A DNA stretch of 64,000 nucleotides from Tenrec ecaudatus (taxonomy: Eukaryota; Chordata; Mammalia; Afrosoricida; Tenrecidae), in the NCBI RefSeq assembly GCF_050624435.1, contig NC_134536.1, positions 9,180,758 through 9,244,757 on the forward strand, given 5' to 3'. The translations under genes and the position numbers were made by a program. This document shows, one piece after another, positions 1-16,901 of this stretch (position 1 is the stretch's first letter; every line of letters begins with the position of its first letter). Under the pieces are notes generated by a model, which did not search any database, had not been told where the DNA came from, and saw only the letters and a list, made by a program, of their open reading frames with translations.

Positions 1-765
1 AGGCTTGAAGATAAACAAGCAGCCATCTAGCTCAGAAGCAACAAAGCCCACATGGAAGAAGCACACCAGCCTGTGTGATCACAAGGTGTCAACAAGATCA
101 GGTATCAGGCATCAAAGACCCAGAACAGAAAAATCATATCATTGTGCATGAGGGGAAGTGTGAAGTGGAGACCCAAAGCCCATCTGCAGGCAATTGGACA
201 TTCCCTTACAGAAGAGTCGCGGGGAGGAGACGAGCCAGTCAGGGTGCTGTATAGCACCAATGAAACATACAATATTCCTCTAGTTCTTTAATGCTCCCCC
301 CCTACCACCACTACCATTGTCCCAATTCTACCTTATAAATCTGGCTAAACCAGAGGATGTACATGAGTACAGATAAACCCCTCAGGACTAATAATGAAAG
401 TATCCATACCAGGAAGGTAAGGGGAAAGTGAGGGGAGCGAAGGGGAACCGATCACAGTGATCTACATATAACCCCTGCCCAGGGAGATGGACAACAGAAA
501 AGTGGCTGAAGGGAGACATCAGACAGTATATGGCATGAAAAATAATAACAACTTGTAAATTATCAGTGGTTCGTGAGGGAGAGGGGGAGGATTGGGGAGG
601 GAGGGGAAAAATGAGGAGCTGATACCAAGGGCTCAAGTAGAAAGAAAATGTTCTGAAAATGATGATGGCACAAATGTGCTTGACACGATAGATGGGTGGA
701 TGGATGGATTGTGATAAGAGCTGTATGAACCCCCCAGTAAAATGGCTTTAAAAAGAACGAAAAAG
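1..765 (+). mobile_element. LINE 3' end (L1-like), copy A
   Basis: The last part of a non-LTR element enters from the left edge. It holds a G-rich purine tract (about 574-612), a stretch ending in AGTAAAATGGCTTTAAAAAG near 737-756 and an A-rich tail. Closely similar copies lie at 28968-29545 (+) and, inverted, at 11525-11885. The G-rich purine tract in the 3' UTR is typical of L1. No ORF2 is visible here, so the L1 assignment rests on 3' end architecture. Confidence 0.65.
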
Positions 766-770
766 GAAAT

Positions 771-1180
771 GCTAGGGTGTTACTTTAGGGACTAAAGTGT
801 GCCTGATCCAAGTCATGGTATTTTCAATAGCCTAATATGCATATGAACATTGGACATTGAATATGGAAAACTAATGAAGAATGAATGTGTTTGAATTACG
901 ATGCTGGTGAAGAATATTAAAAGTACCAGCGAATGCCAAAAGAACAAACCAATCTGTCTTGGAAGAAGTACAGCCAGAGTGCTCCTCAGAGGCAATGGTG
1001 GTGAGACTTCCTCTCTTGTACTTTGGACATGTTGTCAGCAGGGACCAGTCCCCGGAGAAGGACATCCTGCTTGGTAAAGTCACGGGGCAGCGAAGAGGGA
1101 AAGACCTTTGACAAGATGAACTGATACTTAAGAACAATTGTGAGGCTGGCGCAGGACTGGGCAGTGTTTCATTCTGTTCA
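771..1180 (+). mobile_element. RTE/BovB LINE 3' fragment
   Basis: The segment corresponds to the C-terminal coding end and short 3' end of the afrotherian RTE/BovB LINE. It holds the recurrent stretches CTTGGAAGAAGTACAGCCAG and CTTTGGACATGTTGTCAG, encoding the E-E-V-Q-P-E and Y-F-G-H-V-V motifs of the RTE C terminus. It is cut before the terminal tail. At least ten more fragments of the same element lie in this window. Confidence 0.8.
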
Positions 1181-1189
1181 CGAATTGTC

Positions 1190-1440
1190 ACCAGGAGCCT
1201 GACCTGGACTCAGCAGAAGCTAACAACTGAGTCCAGATAAACCGAGACTACTGGTTCCTGTTACCAGGCTGGTGATGCTAAGCTATATATCTGACTGAAG
1301 GTCTCTGGCTAATCCTCTCTTAGCCAGTCGACGTCAGGGCCTGCGGTTGGGATGAGCCAGTTCACAAAAAGCTTGGGAGTAATTAAAAAGCTACCACAAG
1401 TCTCACCCTTTAATTCCGGGGGCTCGTTCAGAACCCGTGG
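1190..1440 (+). mobile_element. Possible retroviral LTR remnant with primer-binding-site-like motif
   Basis: A unique-looking block ends with GGGGGCTCGTTCAGAAC at about 1420-1436. This resembles the proline-tRNA primer binding site that follows the 5' LTR of gammaretrovirus-like elements. It is a fossil: no gag, pol or env similarity follows, and a SINE begins at 1477. The assignment is tentative. Confidence 0.3.
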
Positions 1441-1476
1441 GGTCTTGCCCTCCTCCTAACGCCGAGAGACTTAGAA

Positions 1477-1655
1477 GGAGCCCTGGTGGCACAGTGGTTA
1501 CACGTTGGGCTGTTAACCACAAGGCCAGCAGTTCAAAACCACCAGCCTCTCCACAGGAGAAAGATGAAGCTTTCTTCTCCCAGAGTCACATTCTTGGAAA
1601 CCCACATGGGCAGTTCCACTCTGTCCCACAGGCTCACAGTGAGTTGGCATGGACA
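1477..1655 (+). mobile_element. AfroSINE (tRNA-derived SINE)
   Basis: It starts GGAGCCCTGGTGGCACAGTG and carries the degenerate A/B-box region of the tRNA-like head (GCTGTTAACCACAAGGCCAG, then GTTCAAAACC). The body follows with the CACAGGAGAAAGATGAAGC and GAAACCCACATGGGCAGTTC stretches. This is the afrotherian SINE that recurs all through the window. Confidence 0.85.
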
Positions 1656-2229
1656 CAACTGTTGCTGTTTCCAGACAGACTTGGCTACCATGTGTCAAAT
1701 TCACATGAGAGCAGCAGGAGAAGCTGCGAAGAGGGTGAGAAGGCCCCGACTGGCACCTAGCCAGGACTGTTAGCAGGGCAGGGGCCAGGTGGTTGAGAAG
1801 GGAGGCTAAAATGGGACGCAGGAAAGGCAAAGACGTCAGAATCAGTGCCGTGTTCACATGGGGCTCAAGACAGAGATCTGGAATGGATGGTGACCAGGAA
1901 TGAAAACACTCGGTAAATAAAGTTCAGGATCCAAGAGACCCAGTGTGGGAGAGGAGCCTGCCTCCTCTCAGTCGGCATCCCTCTAGTGCCCACAAGCGGG
2001 CAGGCAACCGCCTCTTGAGCCACCCTACTGCGCTCTCCACCGCTCCTGGGGAAAGCCTTCATCCACTGAGCAGATGTTAAGGGTGCACCTGCATGAGTCG
2101 GGAACAAGATAAGGGGGATGGGAGGTGGGGTGGGGTGTGTGTATCAAACAGAGATTCGGAAAGCACGGAGCACAGAACCTGGGCATGGAAACACCATCCA
2201 CATGTGCCCCCAAATAGGACACATTTTCC
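1656..2229. other. Unassigned flank sequence
   Basis: I see no gene, no conserved reading frame and no clear repeat here. Confidence 0.5.
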
Positions 2230-2282
2230 AAAAAGTTCATGGGAAAAGTTCATTATCTTTCCCATTTTCCCTTGACATTTTT
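2230..2282. repeat. Short near-palindrome
   Basis: The arms at 2230-2247 (AAAAAGTTCATGGGAAAA) and 2265-2282 are reverse complements at about 15 of 18 positions, with a 17-nt loop. It could be a relic of a small palindromic DNA transposon; the family is not recognised. Confidence 0.4.
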
Positions 2283-2364
2283 GGAGCCCTCTCTATTCTC
2301 CCAACTGTAAGGAAAGTTAGGAAGGAAACCCATCGGCATGTCTGCAGGTCAGTCATGTGGCTGG

Positions 2365-2560
2365 CAGTCCTCCGATCCACACTGACTCATAACACTCCCA
2401 CGTGACGGGCTAGAATGGGGCTTCTTGGCTGTAACACTTATGGGAGCAGATCAGCAGGCATTTCTTCTGCAGAGCACTATGGGTGGGTTCGAACTCTCAA
2501 TAGCAGCTGAGAACCTAACCATTCTGTGGGTTATGTGGGACTCGGTCCATAGACGGACAA
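2365..2560 (-). mobile_element. AfroSINE, diverged, minus strand
   Basis: Read on the + strand it shows the reverse order of the SINE: GACTCATAACACTCC, then GGGTTCGAACTCTCAATAGC and CTGAGAACCTAACCATTCTG. The copy is strongly diverged. Confidence 0.6.
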
Positions 2561-2564
2561 AATA

Positions 2565-2790
2565 GAACTACTGACGTGCATCCAGGAGGATCCAATTGAG
2601 ATGCTTCAATACAGGATGCAACTCTAGCAGCACTCGTTCATCTCTGTCAAGAAATCTGGAAGACAGCTAGCTCCCGGTGCCCTTTCGAGGAGCGGTGATC
2701 CCACAGAATGTGAAACTTATCGAACAAATGTAAAGGACACAGATAAGATTTGTGGATGGTCATTTAAAACTGGTTTCGAGATAACCAACC
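2565..2790 (+). mobile_element. RTE/BovB LINE, RT region part 1
   Basis: The segment from CCAATTGAGATGCTTCAATA through AAATCTGGAAGACAGCTAGC matches the RTE reverse-transcriptase region. It is one side of a copy split by a SINE at 2790-2962; the RT continues from 2975. Confidence 0.6.
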
Positions 2791-2962
2791 AACCCGCTAC
2801 CATTGAGTCATTTCACGCTCATAGTGATTCTACACAGCGTCTCTGAGACTGCACATCTTCACGGGAACAGCCAGCCTCATCTTCCTCCTGCACAGCAGCC
2901 AAGGAGCTTGAACCACCAACCTGTACAGTTAGTAACCCAACACCCAACCCAGTGCCACGGGA
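2790..2962 (-). mobile_element. AfroSINE inserted in an RTE copy
   Basis: A reversed SINE (TACCATTGAGTCATTTCACG ... CTTGAACCACCAACCTGTAC) sits between two colinear parts of one RTE copy, so it inserted after the RTE. Confidence 0.65.
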
Positions 2963-2974
2963 GCTCCCCTGCGG

Positions 2975-3330
2975 AATATCCACCGGGAACGGCCAGACAT
3001 TCCAGTTGGATGGCAGATGGATCTTGGCTGGAAGCAGAGACTACCAGAAAAATCTTTGGCAGTGTATTTATGCAAAGACCTTCGGCTCTGTGGATCATAA
3101 CAACTTATGGATGTCCTTTGGAAGAATGGAAATTCCAGAACACTTACTGGTGTCCACGCGGGACGAGTGCAGAGGTCAGGGCTGTGGTTCAAACTGAACA
3201 AGGGGTACCGCGTGCCTTCAAATCAGGAGAGCTGTGCGTTCGGGCTGTGCCCTTGCGTCCTACTTATTGCACTGGCCTCCCACTCGTCTGGCAGGTGGTC
3301 CTGCTGTACTGGCGTGAGTGCTAGATGTGC
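2975..3330 (+). mobile_element. RTE/BovB LINE, RT region part 2
   Basis: The translation around 3078-3150 reads FGSVDHNNLWMSFGRMEIPE. This is recognisable as the RTE reverse-transcriptase core (family form AFDCVDHNKLW...REMGIPEHL). The frame is broken nearby, so this is a dead LINE fragment. Confidence 0.75.
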
Positions 3331-4300
3331 CACCGGTATGGAAACGCTCGCAGGGTCACCCGGGGTGTGCAGGTTTCAGGGAAGCTTCCAGACTGAGAGA
3401 GACCACCAAGAGGGAATGGGCTGCCCACGTGTGAGGGATCAGCCACCAGGAACATTATGAAGAGCCGTGAAACCTCGTCAGAAAGAACCCCTGAAGACGA
3501 GCCCCCCAGAGGGAGGGTCCTCACATGGCTACTGGCAAAGCGCTGCCTCCTCAAAGTGGACTCGGGGCACAGTGACGGGGAAGGGGCAAAGCCCTGGGGG
3601 CTTCTTGTGCTGAAGGGGCACAACGCCATTAAAATGAAGAGAAACAGCTGCCCACAGCCGTTGGTACGTGGGGCGTGGACTGCATGAGGTGTGATTCGAG
3701 GGAACCAGAAGTCCGGAAACGGGAAGAGAGGTGCAGAAAGATCGATAGCCTGGGTTGGGGGCTGATCCGGGACCGGAAGTGCGTGGGTTAACCAGCAGGC
3801 CTTTCGTAGGTCTTTTTCAGGAAATGTGGAAACAACAATGAGACTTTGAGCCCAAGGGCGCTTGTGGGTGTCTCTGGGTGTGTTCTGAGAGGAGAGAGGG
3901 GAGCAGGTCCCAGGACTCATTGTCTTTGATACCCCTACCCGCCTTCTCCCTCACCCCCAGTGCTGGCCAGTACTGTGACCTCTCCCCCATCCCACGAGGT
4001 ATAGGGGGCTCTGCACTGGTTTGCAAGTTGGTCAGGTCCCAGGAGGAACATTTCCTGGTGGTGAGGATAGTGCCAGGAAAGTGACAGCCGCTAACAGATG
4101 CTGTGGAGCCGCTTGGTGTGTCTGAGGCAAACCAAACACCCGGTACCTTGTATCTTTGAGCACCAGCTACGCCTTGGCATCCGTGGCTTAGAGGTTGTGC
4201 TAAAGAGGTGGGCCATGAATTTGTCAGACAGCTAGAGGGCAGGAAGCCAGACTTCATGGCAAAGTTGTACCCAGCAGTGGCTGCTACAGCTGGGAAGGGC
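3331..4300. other. Unassigned flank sequence
   Basis: No gene or clear repeat family is recognised. The open frames here are short and show no known motif. Confidence 0.45.
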
Positions 4301-4304
4301 TTGT

Positions 4305-4615
4305 TGATAGGTGTCATCAAGTTGGTTCCGACCCATAGCGCCTCTTAAGCACAACGAACTGACACACTGCCTGGCCCTGTGCCGTCCTCACAATGGTTCC
4401 TGTGCTTGAGCCCATTGTTGAAGCCACTGGGTCCATCCATCTCCTTGAGGACCTTCCTGTCCTTCACGGTCACTCTACTTTGCCAAGCATGGTGTCCTTC
4501 TCCAGGGCCTGGTCTCTCCTGACCAACATGTCAAGAGCACATAAGACGAAGTCTCCCAATCCTAGCCTCTTAGGCGCACTGTGGCCTTACTTCTTCTAAG
4601 ACAGATTGACGTGTC
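4305..4615 (-). mobile_element. RTE/BovB LINE 3' end, minus strand
   Basis: The + strand reads the reverse of the RTE end: AAGTTGGTTCCGACCCATAG near 4320, then CCAAGCATGGTGTCCTTCTC and CTGACCAACATGTC. This copy keeps the last few tens of bases of the element that the 771-1180 copy has lost. Confidence 0.8.
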
Positions 4616-5125
4616 CTTGTAGCAGTCCACGGTACTTTAAGCACTAGCAGGCATTAAAATCAAAGCAGGCAACCTCAGCTCAAGTTGACTCAACTGGACT
4701 GTAAGACCTCCATTCAGACGGGCCACTCAAAGGCCTGGATGGTAATCTGCTCAGCGGCCAGCATAGCCTGGTCATTTTCACGAGCACATCAGCTGGATTC
4801 TGAATACAAACATTTCCTACCTCAGCCAGTCTCTCAACCCTTCCTCTGCCTCCTACCTGCTTCTCACCAAGAGACATCAAGCTTCCAAGAATTTGTTGGA
4901 CTATTTTGCAAGTATAACTAAAAGGAACTAATACATTGTAACTCCTTGTGGCCTGCTGCTGGGTCATCAGGTGGGTGAAGTGAAGCCTTCCTGTTGTAAC
5001 TATGTGACATCCCAACCACTAGCTTTCCCACTGGTGGTAAATACGATTATGGAAAACCAGGAGACAAACACACAGGCCCTCTCTGACAGGAGCTCCACGG
5101 ACACGCTGCTGCAGAGGCCTTCTAA
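4616..5125. other. Unassigned flank sequence
   Basis: No gene, RNA gene or clear repeat is seen between two RTE fragments. Confidence 0.4.
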
Positions 5126-5480
5126 CGTGTTGAGCAGCAGGGTGTTACTTGGATGACTAAAGCGTGCCTGACCCAAGCCATGGTATTTCCAGGTGACGTA
5201 TATGCATGTGAAAGTTAGACATTGACTAAAAAAGACTGAAGAAGAATGTGTTTGACCATGGTGTTGGCGAAGAATATTAAAGGGAACACCAAAAGAACAA
5301 ACAGATATTTCTTAGAAGTACAGCCAGAAGGCTCCTTAGAGACAAGGATGATGAGACTCCTCCCTTTCAAGTACTTTGGACACGTCCTTAGGGAAGGCCA
5401 GTACCCTGCGAAAGACATCATGCTTGGTTAGGTGGAGGGGCAGCAAAAAAGAGGAAGGTCGTTGACAAGGCGGGTTGACA
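5126..5480 (+). mobile_element. RTE/BovB LINE 3' fragment
   Basis: It begins with GGTGTTACTTGGATGACTAA and runs through the ATGGTGTTGGCGAAGAATAT and GAAGTACAGCCAGAAGG blocks found in the other RTE copies. It is followed at once by an RTE fragment in opposite orientation. Confidence 0.8.
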
Positions 5481-5489
5481 TGGTTGCTG

Positions 5490-5880
5490 TAATTAGTTGC
5501 CTTTGTGTTGTTGATAAAAGGTATCTATGAACAAGTCATTAGCTTTGCAAAGCTCTATCATGAGATCTCAAGTTTAGTTCCTATCAAACCCCTATTTTCC
5601 AACTATTCCTTCCTCTTGTGTCCAACTTTTGCATTCCAATCCCCGATAACACTCAATGCATCTTGACTGCACATTTCATTGATTGATGACTGAAGTCGGT
5701 GGTGGAATTTTCAATTTCTTCATCACTAGCTTTGGTTGGTGGTGCATAAATTTGAATAATAGTTGTGTTGATTGGGTTTCCTTGAAGGTGGATAGATATA
5801 ATCCTATCACAGACAGCACTGTTCTTCATGATGGATTTTTATCTAGGATATTGATCTTTTTGTTCTCCTGAAAATCTGAC
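5490..5880 (-). mobile_element. RTE/BovB LINE endonuclease region, minus strand
   Basis: The + strand carries the reverse complement of the RTE endonuclease region. Examples are GTGCATAAATTTGAATAATA near 5742-5762 and TTTTGCATTCCAATCCCCG near 5628. It lies back to back with the + copy ending at 5480. Confidence 0.7.
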
Positions 5881-6169
5881 ATATTGTGGTATTAAAAAAC
5901 AATAAAGTCTTTAACCTGTAAAGAGTGTCAGTTCTTTACCTATTATTTTAGAGCAACATTACAGGACAGACCTGCTATCAGCTCCAAAGTTATCATACAT
6001 TCTTTGGAAAAAGCATTACTGTTTGGAAGTTATGCTGTTATTTCAAATGCCAAATTGAACCAGTTTCAGCCAAACTTCAGACTAAGAACAGACAAGGAAG
6101 AATGATTTGGCTCCGCGCTTTGCAGGTAGAAGCAGCTGTAAAGTTTGCACATAGCTTTGAACCACTGTC

Positions 6170-6840
6170 AGATTCTGAAGGTTTAATGAGCGGAAGCAGA
6201 ACCTTGTCGGAGGCAGTCCTGGAGGATGGGACCCCCAGGTCGGAGGGCATTTGAAATGTGACTGAGGAGGAGCGGCTTCCCTCAGTGGAGTTGACCGTGG
6301 TGACATGAGTGGGACAAAGCCTGCGGAGGAGAGTCTTTGGGATCGACATTATCTGATGGGGCACGACTCAAGGTCAGAAGAAACCACTGCCAAAAAAAAA
6401 ATCTGCTGATGATTGGAATTTGGAATATACAACTAAGAATCTAGGTATGGCCTTGGGGATAGAAATGAAGCGGAAGGTCACACGATAGAATTTTGCAAGA
6501 ACAATGACTCAAGAGATTCATTGTGAGGTCAAAGTTGTTTCCAAGCCAGGCCATGGTATTTTGAATCACCTCATATATAAGGAAAAGGTGGACAGTGAAT
6601 AAGAAAGACCGAAACATAATTGATGCCTCTGAATTGTGGTGTGAGTGAAGAATTTGAGGGTCCCCTGGACTGGCTGAAAGAATGAGCAAAACTGTCTTGG
6701 AAGAAGTACAGCCAGAATGTTCCTTGATCAGGAGGGACTAGGGCCCAGAGAAGACTCTCAGCTAGAGGGTCAGTGAAAAAGAGAAAGACTTTGGCTGAGA
6801 TGGACTGACACAGTGTCTGCATTAGGAGTTTGACAAGAGG
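6170..6840 (+). mobile_element. Internally deleted RTE/BovB LINE
   Basis: Three separated parts of the element are joined in order. The 5' part includes CTTCCCTCAGTGGAGTTGAC at 6278-6297. An endonuclease stretch runs about 6410-6530 (TATGGCCTTGGGGATAGAAA). The 3' part runs about 6540-6840 (GGCCATGGTATTTTGAATCA, then GAAGTACAGCCAGAATG). Most of the RT is missing. Confidence 0.7.
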
Positions 6841-6964
6841 TTGGCCAAACCAGAAAAAGTCAACCCCTAACTTAAAAATCTGAGCCTCCTCCCAGTGGAG
6901 CCCTATGGCCTAACACCTCTTGGAGACTAGCTGCACTAGACTCCAGCTCAAGTATTCATTTCAC

Positions 6965-7100
6965 CAAGAGTCCTTGGGTCCTGCAGTGGGCTAAACATCG
7001 GGGTACTAACCTTAAGGTTGGCAGTTCAAGCCCACCAGCTGTTCATTGAAAGAAAGATGAGGCTGTCTCTCTGCTAAATATTTACAACCCCAGAAGCTCA
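6965..7100 (+). mobile_element. AfroSINE fragment
   Basis: It contains GGGGTACTAACCTTAAGGTT followed by GGCAGTTCAAGCCCACCAGC and AAGATGAGGCTGTCTC, which is the SINE head and body. It is diverged and cut at the 3' side. Confidence 0.65.
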
Positions 7101-7647
7101 AGCAGCAGTGTCCAAACGGACTTACAGGCAGTTAGTGGAGCAGATGCTTAACATGTTTGGGTGCTAACTGAAGTTGGAGACTTGGATGCCCCCTGGCAGT
7201 TCCTCAGAAGAAAGACCTGGAAATCTAAGGCAGCCGTGGAAACGCTGCAGAGCAATGTTCAACTCTGGCACACACGGTGGTCCCATGAATCAAAGTGGAT
7301 TCCGCAGAGCCTAGATGTGGGTCATTCTCCGCGGGGACGTGTGTTCCTGCGTGCCACCGCCATCTCCCTCCAAACGGCTCTTTCCAAAAGACGGAGCTTA
7401 AAGAAAAGTTGCTCGCATTTGTTTGGGAGAGTTGGAAAGTTTCAGAGGACTAAGGGTTCCTAATCCTGGACTCCCCGCTGGGCGCCGCCAACACCGCACA
7501 AAACCACAGGGTCGGTCGGTCAATGACCCGCACTTGGAACCGGCCCCGGAAGCACACATGTCTTACTGAGGGCCGAGCCAGACGCCTCTGGCCCACCCCA
7601 CAGCAGGGTTTTAGGCATTTGTTTAGTTTTCGTTGCTACCTTGATGG

Positions 7648-7661
7648 GTTCCCATGGAAAC
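7648..7661. promoter_or_regulatory. Candidate RFX X-box upstream of DYNLT1
   Basis: GTTCCCATGGAAAC matches 12 of 14 positions of the palindromic X-box GTTGCCATGGCAAC. It lies about 590 bp upstream of the DYNLT1 start codon. This is a motif match only; RFX factors are known to act on many dynein and cilia genes. Confidence 0.35.
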
Positions 7662-7959
7662 CACCCCCCTCTGCCAGGTCGGAGAATCACGACTTCCAAC
7701 CTTCGGGAGGCGGAGTCCTCTCTAACTCACGGCGCCCTGCAGCAGAGGCTGTGACCTCAGCTTTCACTAGCCGAGCAGTCGAAACCCGCGCGCTCCCGCT
7801 GGCCCCTAGAGCTCCAATTCCGGTGTGGGAGGAGGGGCTCGCTCAGGGACCCCCACCGGGCCCCACCCCAGGCCTCAACTGCGCCCCGGGGGCCAGAGAC
7901 AGGAAGAGGGGGCCCTACCTCCTGCAGTGGGTGGCGCAGAGGTGAGGGCGGAGCCCACG

Positions 7960-8165
7960 TCGAGAGGGGCGGGACCGGTGCGGAGAGGGGTGTGGCTGTG
8001 ACGTTAGAAGGGCGGGGCCTGCTGAGAAAGGGGCGGGACTGGTGCGGAGAGAAGGGTGGGATGTCCGGGAAGGGGCGGGGCCGACGCGGAGAGGGGTGTG
8101 GCTACGCTGCGGGAGGGGCGGGGCTCTGGGGAGCTAGCCGGGCCGCGCGGAGGGAGGGGCGGGCC
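7960..8165. promoter_or_regulatory. Tandem GC-box / KLF-site array
   Basis: At least six GGGGCGGG-type Sp1 sites occur (near 7965, 8009, 8030, 8072, 8114, 8155), with two GGGGTGTGGC KLF-type sites (near 7988 and 8093). Parts of the block repeat imperfectly in tandem (GGTGCGGAGAG recurs), with a 42-bp step between some boxes. A CRE-like TGACGTTA lies near 7999. Confidence 0.65.
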
Positions 8166-8238
8166 CGACTGCGCGGAGCGGAGCGGACTGCGCAGGCGCC
8201 CCACTTGGAGAGGCGGAGGCGACGGCGCGGGAGGGAAG

Positions 8239-15026
<6,788 letters not shown>

Positions 15027-15363
15027 TGCCTGCCCGCCAGCTGGCCCTCCTCAACATCTTTGCTCCTCAGCCACCAGCCACGGGTCAGCCACCACTTCTC
15101 GTCTCGTTTGTTTCTTTTGTCTGTTTGGTTTTTGTGGCACTCTCCAAATGTAGAGAGCACCAACCAAAGGGCTGCATCACCACATCGACCCGTGAGGTCG
15201 CTGGAAGCTGTGTGGCCACACGTGTCTCCGATTCTCTCCTCAAAGGTGCTCCACCGGAAATCTGTTCGTGTGGACCTTTCTCTACTCTGAAACGATTCAC
15301 ACACACTAATTTCTCCATACTCAGTGCTTTTGTTAGGATAATAAATTATTCCAATTTCAAGCA
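15027..15363 (+). terminator. DYNLT1: DYNLT1 3' UTR and poly(A) site
   Basis: AATAAA lies at 15340-15345. Cleavage is expected near 15360, just before the G/T-rich GGTGGTTTCC. The 3' UTR is about 330 nt, short as usual for this gene. Confidence 0.8.
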
Positions 15364-15603
15364 GGTGGTTTCCTTCCCGGCCGGTCCCCCTCAGGAGCTC
15401 CTCCGGCCTAGTGCTGGCATGTAGCATTCCTGCTATGGCTTCTCTGCTGTCAGGATTCGCTTGGTTCTCCTCTGTAGCCATCCTCGATGGATTCCTTGTT
15501 GGGCCAGGCTGAAACTCTGCCCTGGGCCTGGCACCTGCCTTGGCAAAGTCCCCAGGCACTGCCTGGGCGGGAGGTAGGAGGCGGGAGAGGCTGTCCTGGC
15601 CCT

Positions 15604-15664
15604 GCCACCAGAGCGCCCATGTCCCTGTCTTTGGAATGGACGCTTGGCACTTGACAGTTTACAG
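15604..15664 (+). repeat. Second copy of the DYNLT1 intron 4 repeat
   Basis: GCCACCAGAGC, then GTCCCTGTCTTTGGAATGGA and GCACTTGACAGTTTAC match 14566-14645. The last 16 bases are a perfect reverse complement of the left arm at 14552-14567. It lies between the two convergent poly(A) sites. Confidence 0.65.
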
Positions 15665-15903
15665 AAGGGTTTAATGTTAACGGAAGAACGTGTTCATGGA
15701 GGGATCCCCACAGGCTGCTACTGAGCTCCCGGCCTCCCTGCCAGTGCCCTGTGGAGTTGAAAACGCTCCCCGGTGCCCGCACCAGAGCCTGCCCGGCAAA
15801 TGAAAGGCCCCATGCGCTGCTCGAGAACCCTCTTCCCGAAGCACACCTGTCGAATGGCCGCACAGGTCAGCACACAGAGAGGAGGAGCATCGAACATTAA
15901 AAA

Positions 15904-15909
15904 TTTATT
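15904..15909 (-). terminator. TMEM181: TMEM181 poly(A) signal
   Basis: TTTATT on the + strand is AATAAA on the transcript strand. Cleavage is expected around 15885-15892. It is the first canonical minus-strand signal I found downstream of the stop; shorter forms from variant signals are possible. Confidence 0.6.
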
Positions 15910-16893
15910 AACATTTTCCAGGATGGCAAGCGCAGAACAGAGCCGTCTCTCACGTGGGCGCCTGCCATAGACATGTGCTGCTTTGGCCCGCTTCCAGGGG
16001 GCCGCCCTTCATCTGTGTCCTGTTTGCGTTTACAAACATTTACAGTCTTTGTAGAAAAGCAGTGTCAGTGGCAGAACACTGTCCGTTCCCTAGTTTTCTA
16101 CAGGAGTTACAAGCAGACCCCAAACGTGTCCAGCCAGATAGCAGAACGGCACGCTGTCCCAAATGAAAGCCTGAAAGAAAACCATGCTTTTTCCCCCTCT
16201 CCCTCTTCTCCAAAGTACCGTATAAGGCAACTGGTTTTAATCCGTCCTGATACACCGTAACACCGTCTAATCTTGAGTAGGTGTTGGGGAAGCACCTGGT
16301 GTATCCTCCCTTCTAGGAGCTTCTACCTTCCTCCTGTGAAAGGGACTTGGGGAAAAGTCACCACAGCAGGGCCTGTTGCATGTCACTGCCTCCCGTAAAT
16401 TACTCAAGGGCCACTAAAAGGCTGGTGACAGTCGTCTGGGGCCCTGTCCGTTCAGGCTGAATGGCAGCGCTCAGAGGACCCGTCACTGTAAGTTACACTG
16501 TGCTCGGCATTCCTTCCCTGCCTTTCAGAAGGGCCAGCAAGAACCACTGCCTCTGCCACTGTGGGGATTTCGTCCTGCGTCATGCAGGCCCGTCCCGCTG
16601 TCCCCGGGAAACCACTGCGCTCTGCTGGTCTCCCAGCACTTTCCCGGGCTGGACCACTGTAGAAGCGTCCCAAGGTGCCATTCGCTCCAGCCACTCCCAA
16701 GGGAGAACGTGTCAGCCCCGGGACTGACAACTTTAGTTAGCGCAACGTCGGTCCCCTCCACATTTTTTTCTTCCCTGATAACTCAAAAATTTCTGGCAGC
16801 TTTTAGTGTTTTTTAACTAATTATTGCACATAATATACATGCTAAATGCTACATACTATCAGCAAATTTTTACATGGGGTGTGCAGTACAAAA

Positions 16894-16901
16894 TATGTAC
16901 A
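16894..16901 (-). promoter_or_regulatory. Pumilio response element in TMEM181 3' UTR
   Basis: TGTACATA on the minus strand fits UGUANAUA exactly. A near match (TGTATATT) lies about 55 nt downstream on the transcript. Inferred role: PUM1/2 control of mRNA stability. Confidence 0.4.

Noticed and set aside
1477-1560. tRNA-like sequence at SINE heads
   Set aside because: The A/B-box regions belong to AfroSINE copies, not functional tRNA genes; they lack a full cloverleaf and an acceptor stem.
1-7400. SYTL3, the expected neighbour beyond DYNLT1
   Set aside because: No SYTL3 coding exon (Slp-homology or C2 motifs) was seen; its 5' noncoding exon could lie here but cannot be recognised.
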